Shown: in pieces, positions 1 to 7,056 of the stretch
Layout of the letters: every line of letters begins with the position of its first letter
Position numbering within the stretch: the first letter of the stretch is position 1
NCBI GenBank assembly: GCA_910576925.1
Contig: CAJTKB010000036.1
Location: 1-15,457, forward strand
DNA: 15,457 nt
Reading direction: 5' to 3'
Origin: an uncultured Bacilli bacterium
GTDB lineage: Bacteria > Bacillota_I > Bacilli_A > RF39 > UBA660
The notes under the pieces: model-generated
Seen by the model: only the letters and a program-made list of their open reading frames with translations
The model's database searches: none
Told to the model about the DNA's origin: nothing
Translations under genes and position numbers: made by a program

Positions 1-1
1 A

Positions 2-613
2 GTATTATATGCAATATATGATGAGACTAAAACTTATCCTTTGGAGGAAGAAACTACAGCTTGGTTAGTTGCAGATGGTACAGATTCAGGAGAACTTCCA
101 TTGTTTCATAATAAGAAATATTATGAAAAATATGGAGAAGATAAAGTTATTTATCCAGGCGCTTCTGGTTACTATATTATGAAGTTTAAAAATAATACAG
201 CTAATACTATAACACTTAAAGAAATGAATTTACAGGAAGAGACTATTTGTGTTACTGGTGGATGTTTAAATATGGGTTATATTGTAATGCATAGACCGCA
301 GAACAGTAGTAATGCTTTATATTATTATGGAGGAGAAGATGACTATAAAATTTTAAATGAAGATGTTGATCCTAATGATATTAATTATAAAGGAAAGGCT
401 ATTTCTCTTGGTAATGGTATAAAGGTTGAAAGTGGTAAGGAAATAATCATTTCTCTTTTCTGGAAGTGGGATGATAAAAATGATTCAGTTGATACATTAA
501 TTGGAAATCAAGCAGCAAATAGTAAATTTGATTCTAGTATAAATGATGAGTACAGCTTATATGTTAGTTTGAAATATACTTCTGATAATAAATGTTATAC
601 TTCAGGCAAGTAG
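2..613 (+). CDS. Partial secreted protein of a SipW/TasA-like operon (5' end missing)
   Basis: The reading frame is open from base 2 without a stop, so this is the 3' end of a longer gene; a TTG at 41 lies inside it and is not a convincing start. About 203 residues are visible. The segment is hydrophilic, with stretches such as GYYIMKFKNNTANTITLK that look like beta strands, and a Cys pair (ICVTGGC). It has no membrane anchor and no LPXTG motif at its C-terminus. I infer an extracellular structural protein because it lies nine bases upstream of a SipW-type signal peptidase and is followed by two more exported proteins. TasA/camelysin-type proteins occupy the same position in Bacillus operons. 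The N-terminal signal that would confirm this is outside the window. I do not recognise the family from sequence alone. Confidence 0.6.
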   Translation, partial: VLYAIYDETKTYPLEEETTAWLVADGTDSGELPLFHNKKYYEKYGEDKVIYPGASGYYIMKFKNNTANTITLKEMNLQEETICVTGGCLNMGYIVMHRPQNSSNALYYYGGEDDYKILNEDVDPNDINYKGKAISLGNGIKVESGKEIIISLFWKWDDKNDSVDTLIGNQAANSKFDSSINDEYSLYVSLKYTSDNKCYTSGK

Positions 614-622
614 TGATTGAAG

Positions 623-1279
623 ATGAAAAGATTAAATAAGTTGCTTGTTAGAATTATAAAAGTATTTATCATTTTACTTTTTATATATAATCTTTATAAT
701 TTTATATGTTTTAAAGTTTTAAAGTATAATATAGTTCCAATTAATGGTTATGCTTTGTTAGAAGTTGTCTCTGGTTCAATGGAACCAACAATTAATGTTG
801 GAGATTTAATAATTATCAATACTAAAGAAAAAGACTATAGTAAGAATAATATTGTTACATTTTATGATAAAGAAGAAAATTTTGTAACACATAGAATCAT
901 TTCAATTAATGACAATAAGATAACAACTAAGGGTGACAATAACGAAGTTGAAGATGGAGTAGTTTCTATAAATAATATTGTTGGAAAATATGTATTTAAG
1001 ATAAATGGAGGAGGAAAGGTATTATCTACATTACGTAGTCCATTAGTGATGATAATAATTTTTGTAACTGGTGGAGCTGTTTGTTTTATGATGAGTACAT
1101 CTACCGCCTTTTCTACAGGTGACGAGGATAGTGATTATCAACTATATTTAAAAAATGGTAAATTGTTACCTAAATATGATCAGAATGATGAAAAAGAGCA
1201 ATTAAAACAAATAAAAAAGAAGAAATCTAATAAAAAGAAAAGGAAAAAAAGGGCAAAGAGAAAAAAACGAAGTAGGTGA
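623..1279 (+). CDS. sipW: ER/SipW-type signal peptidase I (Ser/His dyad)
   Basis: This is a membrane peptidase that removes signal peptides from a dedicated set of exported proteins. From the ATG at 623 it has 218 residues. Residues 9-30 form a membrane segment. The nucleophile motif SGSMEPT gives Ser52. The dyad partner is His90 in VTHRI, where bacterial P-type enzymes have Lys. A GDNNEVED stretch (residues 104-111) carries the Asp positions typical of the ER/archaeal/SipW class. A second membrane segment spans about 140-157. The C-terminal ~29 residues are almost all Lys and Arg. A TTG at 617 is possible, but AGTGA at 612-616 is better spaced for ATG 623. Neighbours are 9 nt upstream and 5 nt downstream, so all are probably one transcript. 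The class call is firm; the symbol is by analogy with Bacillus sipW. Confidence 0.88.
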   Translation: MKRLNKLLVRIIKVFIILLFIYNLYNFICFKVLKYNIVPINGYALLEVVSGSMEPTINVGDLIIINTKEKDYSKNNIVTFYDKEENFVTHRIISINDNKITTKGDNNEVEDGVVSINNIVGKYVFKINGGGKVLSTLRSPLVMIIIFVTGGAVCFMMSTSTAFSTGDEDSDYQLYLKNGKLLPKYDQNDEKEQLKQIKKKKSNKKKRKKRAKRKKRSR

Positions 1280-1284
1280 TTTTA

Positions 1285-1938
1285 ATGACGAGTTTATTAC
1301 AAAGTAAAGTGTTTAAAAGAAATTTAGTTAGATGGATAGGAATGTATGCTTGTATAATGATGTTTGCTGTTACTATAGTTACATATTCAAGATATGTTTC
1401 TAGGATATCTAGTAATGATAATGCACGCGTTGCAAGTTTTAATATAAAGGTGCTTTATGATGATTCCTATAATTGTGTAGCTGAAATAGAAGATGGAAAA
1501 TATAAAGTTTGTGAAGTTAATGAAGTTAGACCAACTAGTGATATATCATATAATTTTACTGTTGATGCTACAAAACTTGAGGTTAGAACTCGTCTTTTCT
1601 TAGTAATTACTGTAGATCCTAGTGCTATTAATCCTTTTAGTCCAGATTTCAAATTTTATAATCTTGAAAGATGGGATGATGAATTAGGTTATTATGTTAC
1701 AGTTGATTCTTCTGAATTTACAGTTGAAAATAATAAAATTAAGTTAGATTATATTATAGAGCCTAGTAGTGCAATAAAAACAAAATATAGGATAACTGTT
1801 AAATATAATGAAGATAAATTAGAAGATGATGGAGATGGAATTAAATATTATAATGGAGAAGAAATAAATATAAGTGATTTAGTAGCAGTTAGCTATATAG
1901 CTACTCAAGAACCAAACAGTGGAAATGGAAGTGTATAA
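1285..1938 (+). CDS. Exported protein with SipW-dependent-type signal region
   Basis: From the ATG at 1285 it has 217 residues. Residues 1-16 are basic and 17-33 are a hydrophobic segment. After that comes TYSRYVSRISSNDNARVASF, which resembles the region after the signal core in SipW-processed TasA/camelysin-type proteins (a Y-(S/A)-R/K-Y turn, then an A-x-VA-x-F strand). The rest is a hydrophilic, beta-rich domain with many Asp, Glu and Asn residues and no anchor. An in-frame GTG at 1276 overlaps the sipW stop, but AGGTGA at 1274-1279 lies at proper distance from ATG 1285, so I chose the ATG. The likely role is an extracellular matrix or fibre component matured by the neighbouring peptidase. 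That role is inferred from context and N-terminal pattern; the mature domain is not recognised. Confidence 0.72.
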   Translation: MTSLLQSKVFKRNLVRWIGMYACIMMFAVTIVTYSRYVSRISSNDNARVASFNIKVLYDDSYNCVAEIEDGKYKVCEVNEVRPTSDISYNFTVDATKLEVRTRLFLVITVDPSAINPFSPDFKFYNLERWDDELGYYVTVDSSEFTVENNKIKLDYIIEPSSAIKTKYRITVKYNEDKLEDDGDGIKYYNGEEINISDLVAVSYIATQEPNSGNGSV

Positions 1939-1939
1939 T

Positions 1940-3715
1940 ATGAATATAGTTAATAATACAAAAAAGATAAAAATAATGATTTATACTTTATTAGTTTTAG
2001 GAATTATTGGGTTTTCAATATATCCTAATTCATATTCTAAATATTATATTAATAAGGGAAATTATTTGAGATATAAATCTAGTTTTGTGTCTTTAGAAGC
2101 TAAAGAAAATGCAACTATGTTAATAGATGAGATTAATTCTAATGAGAAAGAAGCAGTATTAAAATTTAATCTTCCTAGAAATGATAAATTTTTTTCAGAG
2201 AATGATACATATACATTAATACTTCCTGATGGATGTAGTAGTAATTATACTAATGAGCTTGATAACACTACTAATATTAATTTTTTAGCAAATGATGGTA
2301 TAACTTCTGCAGATGTGGTTGTTACTTGTAATGTAGAAAATGATAAAAATATAAAATATAGTGATAGTGATGATGCTTATTTGGATATTTTAGTAAAAGT
2401 TAATGAACATGTAGGCAATGATGATTATTCATTTAGATATATACAATATGTTTCAGAAGATAAGCCTTATGCACCACTTAATAAGATTGATCTATCATCA
2501 TCTAATAGTGATAGTATTAGTGAGGTTGATGCTCAGATATTATCTATTAAAGAGTCTTTTCTTAATAATATATTGAATGATGATAAATACAATGAATATA
2601 TGACTGAAATATCTAGTTATTTAAATAGTATAGATGTTTCTAATAATAGTTTTGATATATTAGGTATTGATGAAGTTACTTATAATAATGATACTAATGA
2701 GTATGAATTCGTTATTAATGATAATTTTATTGGTTATGCTTGTACATATTATGAGAATGTAGTTAACAATAATAAAAATACTATGATTTTTTCAACAGAA
2801 GATAGGGATTCTTTAAATAATATATTTGAATATTATATTAAAAATTATTACATTAACAATGAAAATGAATTTTATTTAATTATGAATTATATGAGAGCAA
2901 ATAGTGATATAGCATCATTAATTTTAGATGGTGTTAATATAGAAGGAATAGTTCTTAGTGCTAATAATACAATAGATATTAAAGATAGTTTTATGGATAA
3001 AGTTTCCGAACAAATTAGAGATGACTATTTAACCATTTATTCTAGTGATTATAATTATATGAAAGGAACTTTTACTTCGATAATAAATGAAAGTGTTAAT
3101 TTGTCCTCAGATATAAAAGTGAAAATAAATGATAGAGAAGATATAATAGATGTTGTTACAAGTAGAACTTATTTTGATAATTCATATTTTATGGTTAGTG
3201 ATGATACTAATTGTATATTAATTGAAGTTTCTTGTGGTGATATTTATAATGAAGTTTCTATAACGAATGTTGTAGTTACTGGTGTTGATACATTAGATGT
3301 AAAAATAGATTATAATAACTATAATAGACCTGCTAGTGAAAATATTAGTAATATAGCAAATTTTGTGGCAGAACAGTTTAGTGGAACAGTAGAAGAAGGT
3401 TCTTTAGTAGAAGATGATTTAGATAATAATAGTTATAGTATAAGATTTAGTGTAGTTAAAAATAGTACAGATATTATTATTGATAATGCAGTTGATAGTT
3501 CATCAGAAATAGTTTCTTTTGATGATAGTGCTGCGACTGGTGGTTATATTGAAAGTGATAATAATAACATTGATTTAGATGATGATAACACTCCTAATGA
3601 TGAGGGCGTAGTAGAATCAGATAGTAGTTTTAGTAGTAATAGTGTTGATGCAAATTATAATTTAGATAATTGTAATGTTGATAGTTCAAATGATGATATT
3701 GTGGTAATTGATTAG
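1940..3715 (+). CDS. Large exported acidic Ser/Asn/Asp-rich protein, SipW-operon member
   Basis: This 591-residue protein begins at ATG 1940, one base after the previous stop. GGAAG at 1927-1931 is the ribosome binding site, and it is better placed for this ATG than for GTG 1919 or ATG 1925. A hydrophobic segment (residues 12-28) is followed by PNSYSKYYINKGNYLRY, similar to the SYSKY/TYSRY motif after the signal core of the preceding protein. That suggests the same processing. The body is rich in Asp, Asn, Ser and Ile. The last ~90 residues form a low-complexity, strongly acidic Ser/Asn/Asp tail. There is no LPXTG or C-terminal membrane segment. It is probably a secreted matrix or surface protein. 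No family is recognised. It ends the operon, although no good terminator follows, so some transcription may continue into lepB. Confidence 0.75.
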   Translation: MNIVNNTKKIKIMIYTLLVLGIIGFSIYPNSYSKYYINKGNYLRYKSSFVSLEAKENATMLIDEINSNEKEAVLKFNLPRNDKFFSENDTYTLILPDGCSSNYTNELDNTTNINFLANDGITSADVVVTCNVENDKNIKYSDSDDAYLDILVKVNEHVGNDDYSFRYIQYVSEDKPYAPLNKIDLSSSNSDSISEVDAQILSIKESFLNNILNDDKYNEYMTEISSYLNSIDVSNNSFDILGIDEVTYNNDTNEYEFVINDNFIGYACTYYENVVNNNKNTMIFSTEDRDSLNNIFEYYIKNYYINNENEFYLIMNYMRANSDIASLILDGVNIEGIVLSANNTIDIKDSFMDKVSEQIRDDYLTIYSSDYNYMKGTFTSIINESVNLSSDIKVKINDREDIIDVVTSRTYFDNSYFMVSDDTNCILIEVSCGDIYNEVSITNVVVTGVDTLDVKIDYNNYNRPASENISNIANFVAEQFSGTVEEGSLVEDDLDNNSYSIRFSVVKNSTDIIIDNAVDSSSEIVSFDDSAATGGYIESDNNNIDLDDDNTPNDEGVVESDSSFSSNSVDANYNLDNCNVDSSNDDIVVID

Positions 3716-3813
3716 ATAAAAATATAATTAAGATATATAAATGGATTTAAAAATAGCGTTATTTAATTGTTTTAGTTGTGGTGTAAATTTGACTTTAAAA
3801 TTAACTCCTTAAC

Positions 3814-3842
3814 TTGTATTTGAAAATTCATTATTATATAAT
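3814..3842 (+). promoter_or_regulatory. Sigma-A promoter for lepB
   Basis: TTGTAT (3814-3819), a 17-nt spacer and a perfect TATAAT (3837-3842) place the transcription start near 3849, about 20 nt before the lepB ATG. The ribosome binding site TAGGAG (3858-3863) follows. The upstream gap from 3716 shows no strong terminator. Confidence 0.72.
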
Positions 3843-3869
3843 GGATTAGAATAAATATAGGAGTATTAT

Positions 3870-4400
3870 ATGGATTGGTTAAGTATTAGAGAGTTTTTAA
3901 TAGATTCTATAAAATATATAATTACATTTTTTATAATTATGTTTGTAATATTTTATGTAGCTTCTATTACACAGGTTGTAGGTAACTCTATGAGTCCTAC
4001 TCTTAAAGATGGGGAAGTTCTTATATTAAATAAGTTTAAATATCGTTTTGTTGATGTTAGAAGAGGTGATATTATTTCTCTTAGATATGCTGATACAAAA
4101 TATTTAATAAAGAGGGTAATTGGACTTCCTGGAGAAAAAGTTGATATTGTTAATAATAAGTTATATATAGATAATAGAATGTATGAGGAGGAGTATATAT
4201 CTAGTAGTTTAAAATATTTAGATTTTCATTTAAAAGATTTAGGATATGATAGTATACCTAAAGATATGTATCTGGTGTTAGGTGATAATAGATTAAATTC
4301 TATGGATAGTAGAGAAATTGGTTTGATAAAAAAAGATGATATTAATGGTAAAATTTCTTTTAGGTTTTGGCCTCTTAATAGAGTTAGTTTTATAAATTAA
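3870..4400 (+). CDS. lepB: Type I signal peptidase (P-type, Ser/Lys dyad)
   Basis: This 176-residue enzyme cleaves signal peptides of Sec-exported proteins on the outer face of the membrane. It has one N-terminal membrane segment (about 16-34) and the family boxes in order. GNSMSPTL carries the Ser40 nucleophile. YLIKRVIGLPGE carries the general base Lys81. LGDNRLNSMDSREIG (137-151) is the conserved C-terminal box. Length and single membrane anchor match Gram-positive SipS-like enzymes. It has its own promoter and a terminator 25 nt after its stop, so it can be made alone. It is distinct in mechanism from the Ser/His peptidase at 623-1279. The downstream protein has a classical signal peptide and is a plausible substrate, but this is probably also the general housekeeping enzyme. 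Confidence 0.95.
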   Translation: MDWLSIREFLIDSIKYIITFFIIMFVIFYVASITQVVGNSMSPTLKDGEVLILNKFKYRFVDVRRGDIISLRYADTKYLIKRVIGLPGEKVDIVNNKLYIDNRMYEEEYISSSLKYLDFHLKDLGYDSIPKDMYLVLGDNRLNSMDSREIGLIKKDDINGKISFRFWPLNRVSFIN

Positions 4401-4424
4401 TATTAATGTGTTTAGTTGTTTTAT

Positions 4425-4446
4425 AGTAAGGAGACCTTACTTTTTT
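4425..4446 (+). terminator. Intrinsic terminator after lepB
   Basis: A perfect 7-bp stem AGTAAGG/CCTTACT with a 3-nt AGA loop is followed by a run of T (4442-4446). It separates lepB from the next transcription unit. Confidence 0.8.
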
Positions 4447-4488
4447 GTCGTATTATTATTTTTTTCAAAAAAATCGAGTATAAAATTG

Positions 4489-4516
4489 TTGTGTTTTGTA
4501 AAATTGATGATATAAT
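4489..4516 (+). promoter_or_regulatory. Promoter for the Ig-like surface protein gene
   Basis: A perfect TATAAT at 4511-4516 followed by GG is preceded by TTGTGT (4489-4494) at a 16-nt spacer, or alternatively TTGTTG (4486-4491) at 19 nt. It lies just after the lepB terminator and about 35 nt before the start codon. The -10 is clear; the -35 is less so. Confidence 0.55.
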
Positions 4517-4549
4517 GGAATAAGATAAGATAGGATAGGGAGTATGTAT

Positions 4550-6073
4550 ATGGATAAAAAGAAGGTTTCAATAATTGCAATAATTTTATTTTTATGTTTA
4601 GGTTCATTTGTCTTTGCAAATTCTACTCAATCTAATTTTGAAGAAAGTGCCAAAAGTGATACTATAATTGGGGATAATGGTGGTAGAACAGACAATAGTT
4701 ATGGGAATAATTCTTCTTATGATGATATGTATCCTAATAATAAAGTGGATACTGATATAAATTCAAATTCTAATCAAAAAGCTAGAAATGTTACTAATCC
4801 TACTCATAAGGGTAGTGGAACAAATAGTACTAATAATGATCAAAATTCTGATTCTACTGGAGTAACTGGAGGAGAAAATGGAGTTGGAAATGGCTCAAAT
4901 TCAAGTGGAGGAACAGGAGACGGAAATGGTTCAAATCCAGGTGGAGGAACGGGAGACGGAAATGGTTCAAATCCAGGTGGAGAAACAGGAGACGGAAATG
5001 ATTCAAATCCAGGTGGAGGAACAGGTGATGGAAACGGTTCAAATCCAGGAGAGGGAACAGGGGATGGTTCAGGTGATAATAATGGCGATAATAATGATTA
5101 TTCTCAACTTATATCATTAGTTGATTCTTTACAAGAAAAAATCACAGTATCTACAAAGAAAAGTGATATTAACTCTGCTAGAAAGTATAGAGATAATAAT
5201 GACATTATGCAAAAGGTTGCTACTATTTTAGATAATACTGTTAAAAACGAACTTCAAAGAAAGTTAGAGGCTATTAATAAAATTTTAGATGATAGACAGG
5301 AGCCTATAATAAAGGGTGTTGTAGATGGTGCGTATGTTAATACCGCGGTTTCTTTAGACATATATGATAGTGAGAATAGTATAAGAAAAATTATGTTAAA
5401 TGGTAGTGAAGTTCTAAATACTAATATCTTAAAAAATATAAACCAGGAAGGAAAATATACTGTTGAAGTAGTAGATGAAGCATTTAATAAGAAAACTGTA
5501 ACATTTACAATTGATAAAACTCCTCCAAAGGTAGTTGTAGCAACATCGGATTTTGGAATAGGTACTAATAAAAGCGTTACTGTATTTATAAATTCTGATG
5601 AGGTATTAAAAGAAATAAATGGTTGGGAAATTGATAAGAAAGGGAAATATATTTATAGAGAATTTTTTGCTAACTGTTCATCATCTATTACAGTAGAAGA
5701 TTTAGCTGGGAATAAAACGGTGACATCATATAGCATTACTAGTATTGATCCTAACTATGAAGCGAAGATGCCACATGCTACTGATGTTAATTATGTTAGT
5801 AATTCTGATGGTAGTGTTACTGTTACTATTACAATATCAAAACCTATTTATCAACCAGATGGTTGGTTTGATATATCAGGAAGTAAGGTATTTACAAAGA
5901 CATATTATAAAAATGTAACAGAAACGGTTTGGTTAGAAGATACACTTTCTAATATTGGTAGTGTTTCAATCGTTGTTAACAGTATTAAATCTACTGAAAC
6001 AGCAAGTGTCCAGAGAATATATGATTCTATTAAAAATGCATTTAATTTAAATGGTGTAGTGGAAGCTAGTTAG
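4550..6073 (+). CDS. Secreted surface protein with Gly-rich tandem repeats and Ig-like domains
   Basis: This protein has 507 residues from ATG 4550. GGGAG at 4538-4542 fits that start; ATG 4544 would be only 1 nt from it. Residues 1-23 are a classical Sec signal peptide (MDKKK, hydrophobic core, V-F-A cleavage site). Then follow a Ser/Asn-rich linker, a Gly-rich repeat of unit GGTGDGNGSNPG (residues about 108-174), and a short charged, probably helical segment (about 185-247). The C-terminal half looks like two or three bacterial Ig-like beta domains. The first runs from DRQEP (248) through LNGSEV and ITV-like strands to FTIDKTPP (about 325), the typical end of such domains. There is no LPXTG or membrane anchor, so attachment is unknown. 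It lies after lepB, a plausible processing enzyme. A role in adhesion or wall binding is only an inference. Confidence 0.85.
   Translation: MDKKKVSIIAIILFLCLGSFVFANSTQSNFEESAKSDTIIGDNGGRTDNSYGNNSSYDDMYPNNKVDTDINSNSNQKARNVTNPTHKGSGTNSTNNDQNSDSTGVTGGENGVGNGSNSSGGTGDGNGSNPGGGTGDGNGSNPGGETGDGNDSNPGGGTGDGNGSNPGEGTGDGSGDNNGDNNDYSQLISLVDSLQEKITVSTKKSDINSARKYRDNNDIMQKVATILDNTVKNELQRKLEAINKILDDRQEPIIKGVVDGAYVNTAVSLDIYDSENSIRKIMLNGSEVLNTNILKNINQEGKYTVEVVDEAFNKKTVTFTIDKTPPKVVVATSDFGIGTNKSVTVFINSDEVLKEINGWEIDKKGKYIYREFFANCSSSITVEDLAGNKTVTSYSITSIDPNYEAKMPHATDVNYVSNSDGSVTVTITISKPIYQPDGWFDISGSKVFTKTYYKNVTETVWLEDTLSNIGSVSIVVNSIKSTETASVQRIYDSIKNAFNLNGVVEAS
4871..5071 (+). repeat. 36-bp in-frame tandem repeat (GGTGDGNGSNPG)
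   Basis: Four close copies of a 36-bp unit lie head to tail at 4907-4942, 4943-4978, 4979-5014 and 5015-5050. They are flanked by a degenerate copy (4871-4906) and a partial copy (5051-5071). Differences are mostly third-position or single changes (ACA/ACG, GAC/GAT, one GGA to GAA, one GGT to GAT). Because the unit is a multiple of three, copy changes keep the frame, as is typical of variable-length surface-protein linkers. Confidence 0.92.
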
Positions 6074-6087
6074 TTTATGTTATTAAT

Positions 6088-6107
6088 AAGGCACTGTGCC
6101 TTTTTTT
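6088..6107 (+). terminator. Intrinsic terminator after the Ig-like surface protein gene
   Basis: The palindrome AAGGCAC-T-GTGCCTT can fold as a 5-bp stem (AAGGC/GCCTT) with a 5-nt loop. It runs directly into seven T (6101-6107), 15 nt after the stop codon. Confidence 0.82.
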
Positions 6108-6119
6108 ATTTTCAGAGTA

Positions 6120-6148
6120 TTGAAATTATGCTTTAAATTTAATATAAT
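6120..6148 (+). promoter_or_regulatory. Sigma-A promoter for the HELVH operon
   Basis: TTGAAA (6120-6125), a 17-nt spacer and TATAAT (6143-6148) give a near-consensus promoter about 30 nt before the ATG at 6178. Confidence 0.75.
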
Positions 6149-6177
6149 ATACTCATTATTTAAAAGAGGTGAAAAAT

Positions 6178-7041
6178 ATGGCACAATTTAGTACAAGATT
6201 AGATCTTTTAAGAGAAACTTTTAATATATTTTCTTCCTATATAGATGTAGTAGTACCTTATATTATATATAGATATAAAAGTAAAAAAGTATTTCCAAAT
6301 AATCAGGATATAATAAATACTCTTAAGTTAGAATTCAATAATTATGTAAAAAGTTTAGGTATTGGATTAGAACTTTTAAGTTTTATCTCTAGAAATGAAA
6401 GAGATTTATGTTATGAAGATATAATAAGATATTGTTATAATTCTAGTGAAAATCTTAAAGATGGTACTAATTATATGAAAGAATTGTTTGAAAGTTTGGA
6501 TACTGCACTTGAGCTAGAAAGAGCTTATAAGTTTAGAACTCCTAGTAGTGATCCTAAATATTTGCAAGAAGATGATATCGAAAAGAATATATCATATATA
6601 AAAGGAATAAGCTTTGATGGAATAAGAGAGTTTATTATTGATGAATGTATATATGATGATAGACATTTTAGAGATTGCTTTTCTAGAGCTAAAGTGTTAG
6701 ATGTTAATTCTAGAGAAAATATGGATTTATTTGGAGTATTTGAAAATAATAATAGTATTAAACTGGTTTTACCTAAAATTACAGATGAAATAAGTACATT
6801 TATCAATATTCATGAATTAGTGCATTATGCTCTTTTATCTAAAAAAGATGAGATTCGTGATGAAAATATCATTTATCAAGAGGATATTCCTATTTTTTAT
6901 GAATTATTGTATAAAAAGTATAAAGAAAAGAGTTTTAATAATATAGATATACATACAACTGATATAGCTTTAAGATTATTAGAAGATTATAATGAAGAAC
7001 CATTTGAAATTCAAATAGAAAAGGTTAAATCGATGAAATAG
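6178..7041 (+). CDS. Putative zinc metallopeptidase-like protein (HELVH motif)
   Basis: This 287-residue protein starts at ATG 6178 behind AGAGGTG (6165-6171); the in-frame GTG at 6169 overlaps that ribosome binding site and is unlikely. The N-terminal two thirds look alpha-helical and match nothing I recognise. Near the C-terminus is HELVHYAL, giving a HExxH zinc motif at His212-His216 with Glu213 as general base. It is followed by EDIPIFYELL (235-244), where Glu235 or Glu242 could be the third ligand. This spacing and the E-x-x-P pattern recall the M3 oligopeptidase catalytic region, but the protein is much shorter than M3 enzymes. There is no signal peptide, so it is probably cytoplasmic. 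It shares an operon with the next gene, 15 nt away. Substrate unknown; peptidase activity is inferred from the motif alone. Confidence 0.7.
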   Translation: MAQFSTRLDLLRETFNIFSSYIDVVVPYIIYRYKSKKVFPNNQDIINTLKLEFNNYVKSLGIGLELLSFISRNERDLCYEDIIRYCYNSSENLKDGTNYMKELFESLDTALELERAYKFRTPSSDPKYLQEDDIEKNISYIKGISFDGIREFIIDECIYDDRHFRDCFSRAKVLDVNSRENMDLFGVFENNNSIKLVLPKITDEISTFINIHELVHYALLSKKDEIRDENIIYQEDIPIFYELLYKKYKEKSFNNIDIHTTDIALRLLEDYNEEPFEIQIEKVKSMK

Positions 7042-7056
7042 TTAGGTGAATTAAGT

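Noticed and set aside
1467..1652. Minus-strand open frames (1467-1652, 4437-4619, 6525-6806, 8617-8901, 14006-14254)
   Set aside because: All but one lie opposite well-supported plus-strand genes. The one at 4437-4619 runs across the terminator and promoter region. None has a ribosome binding site or recognisable product.
3741..3812. 23-codon open frame between the SipW operon and lepB
   Set aside because: It has no convincing ribosome binding site, ends within the promoter region and shows no recognisable features.
4871..5071. Could the 36-bp repeats be a CRISPR array
   Set aside because: The units are directly adjacent with no spacers, lie in frame inside a gene, and no cas genes are present.
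4854..5120. Long open frames on both strands over the repeat region (4854-5042 minus, 4878-5120 plus)
   Set aside because: They arise because a 36-bp repeat keeps every frame open. Their products are monotonous repeats without start signals, and the real frame is the signal-peptide protein starting at 4550.
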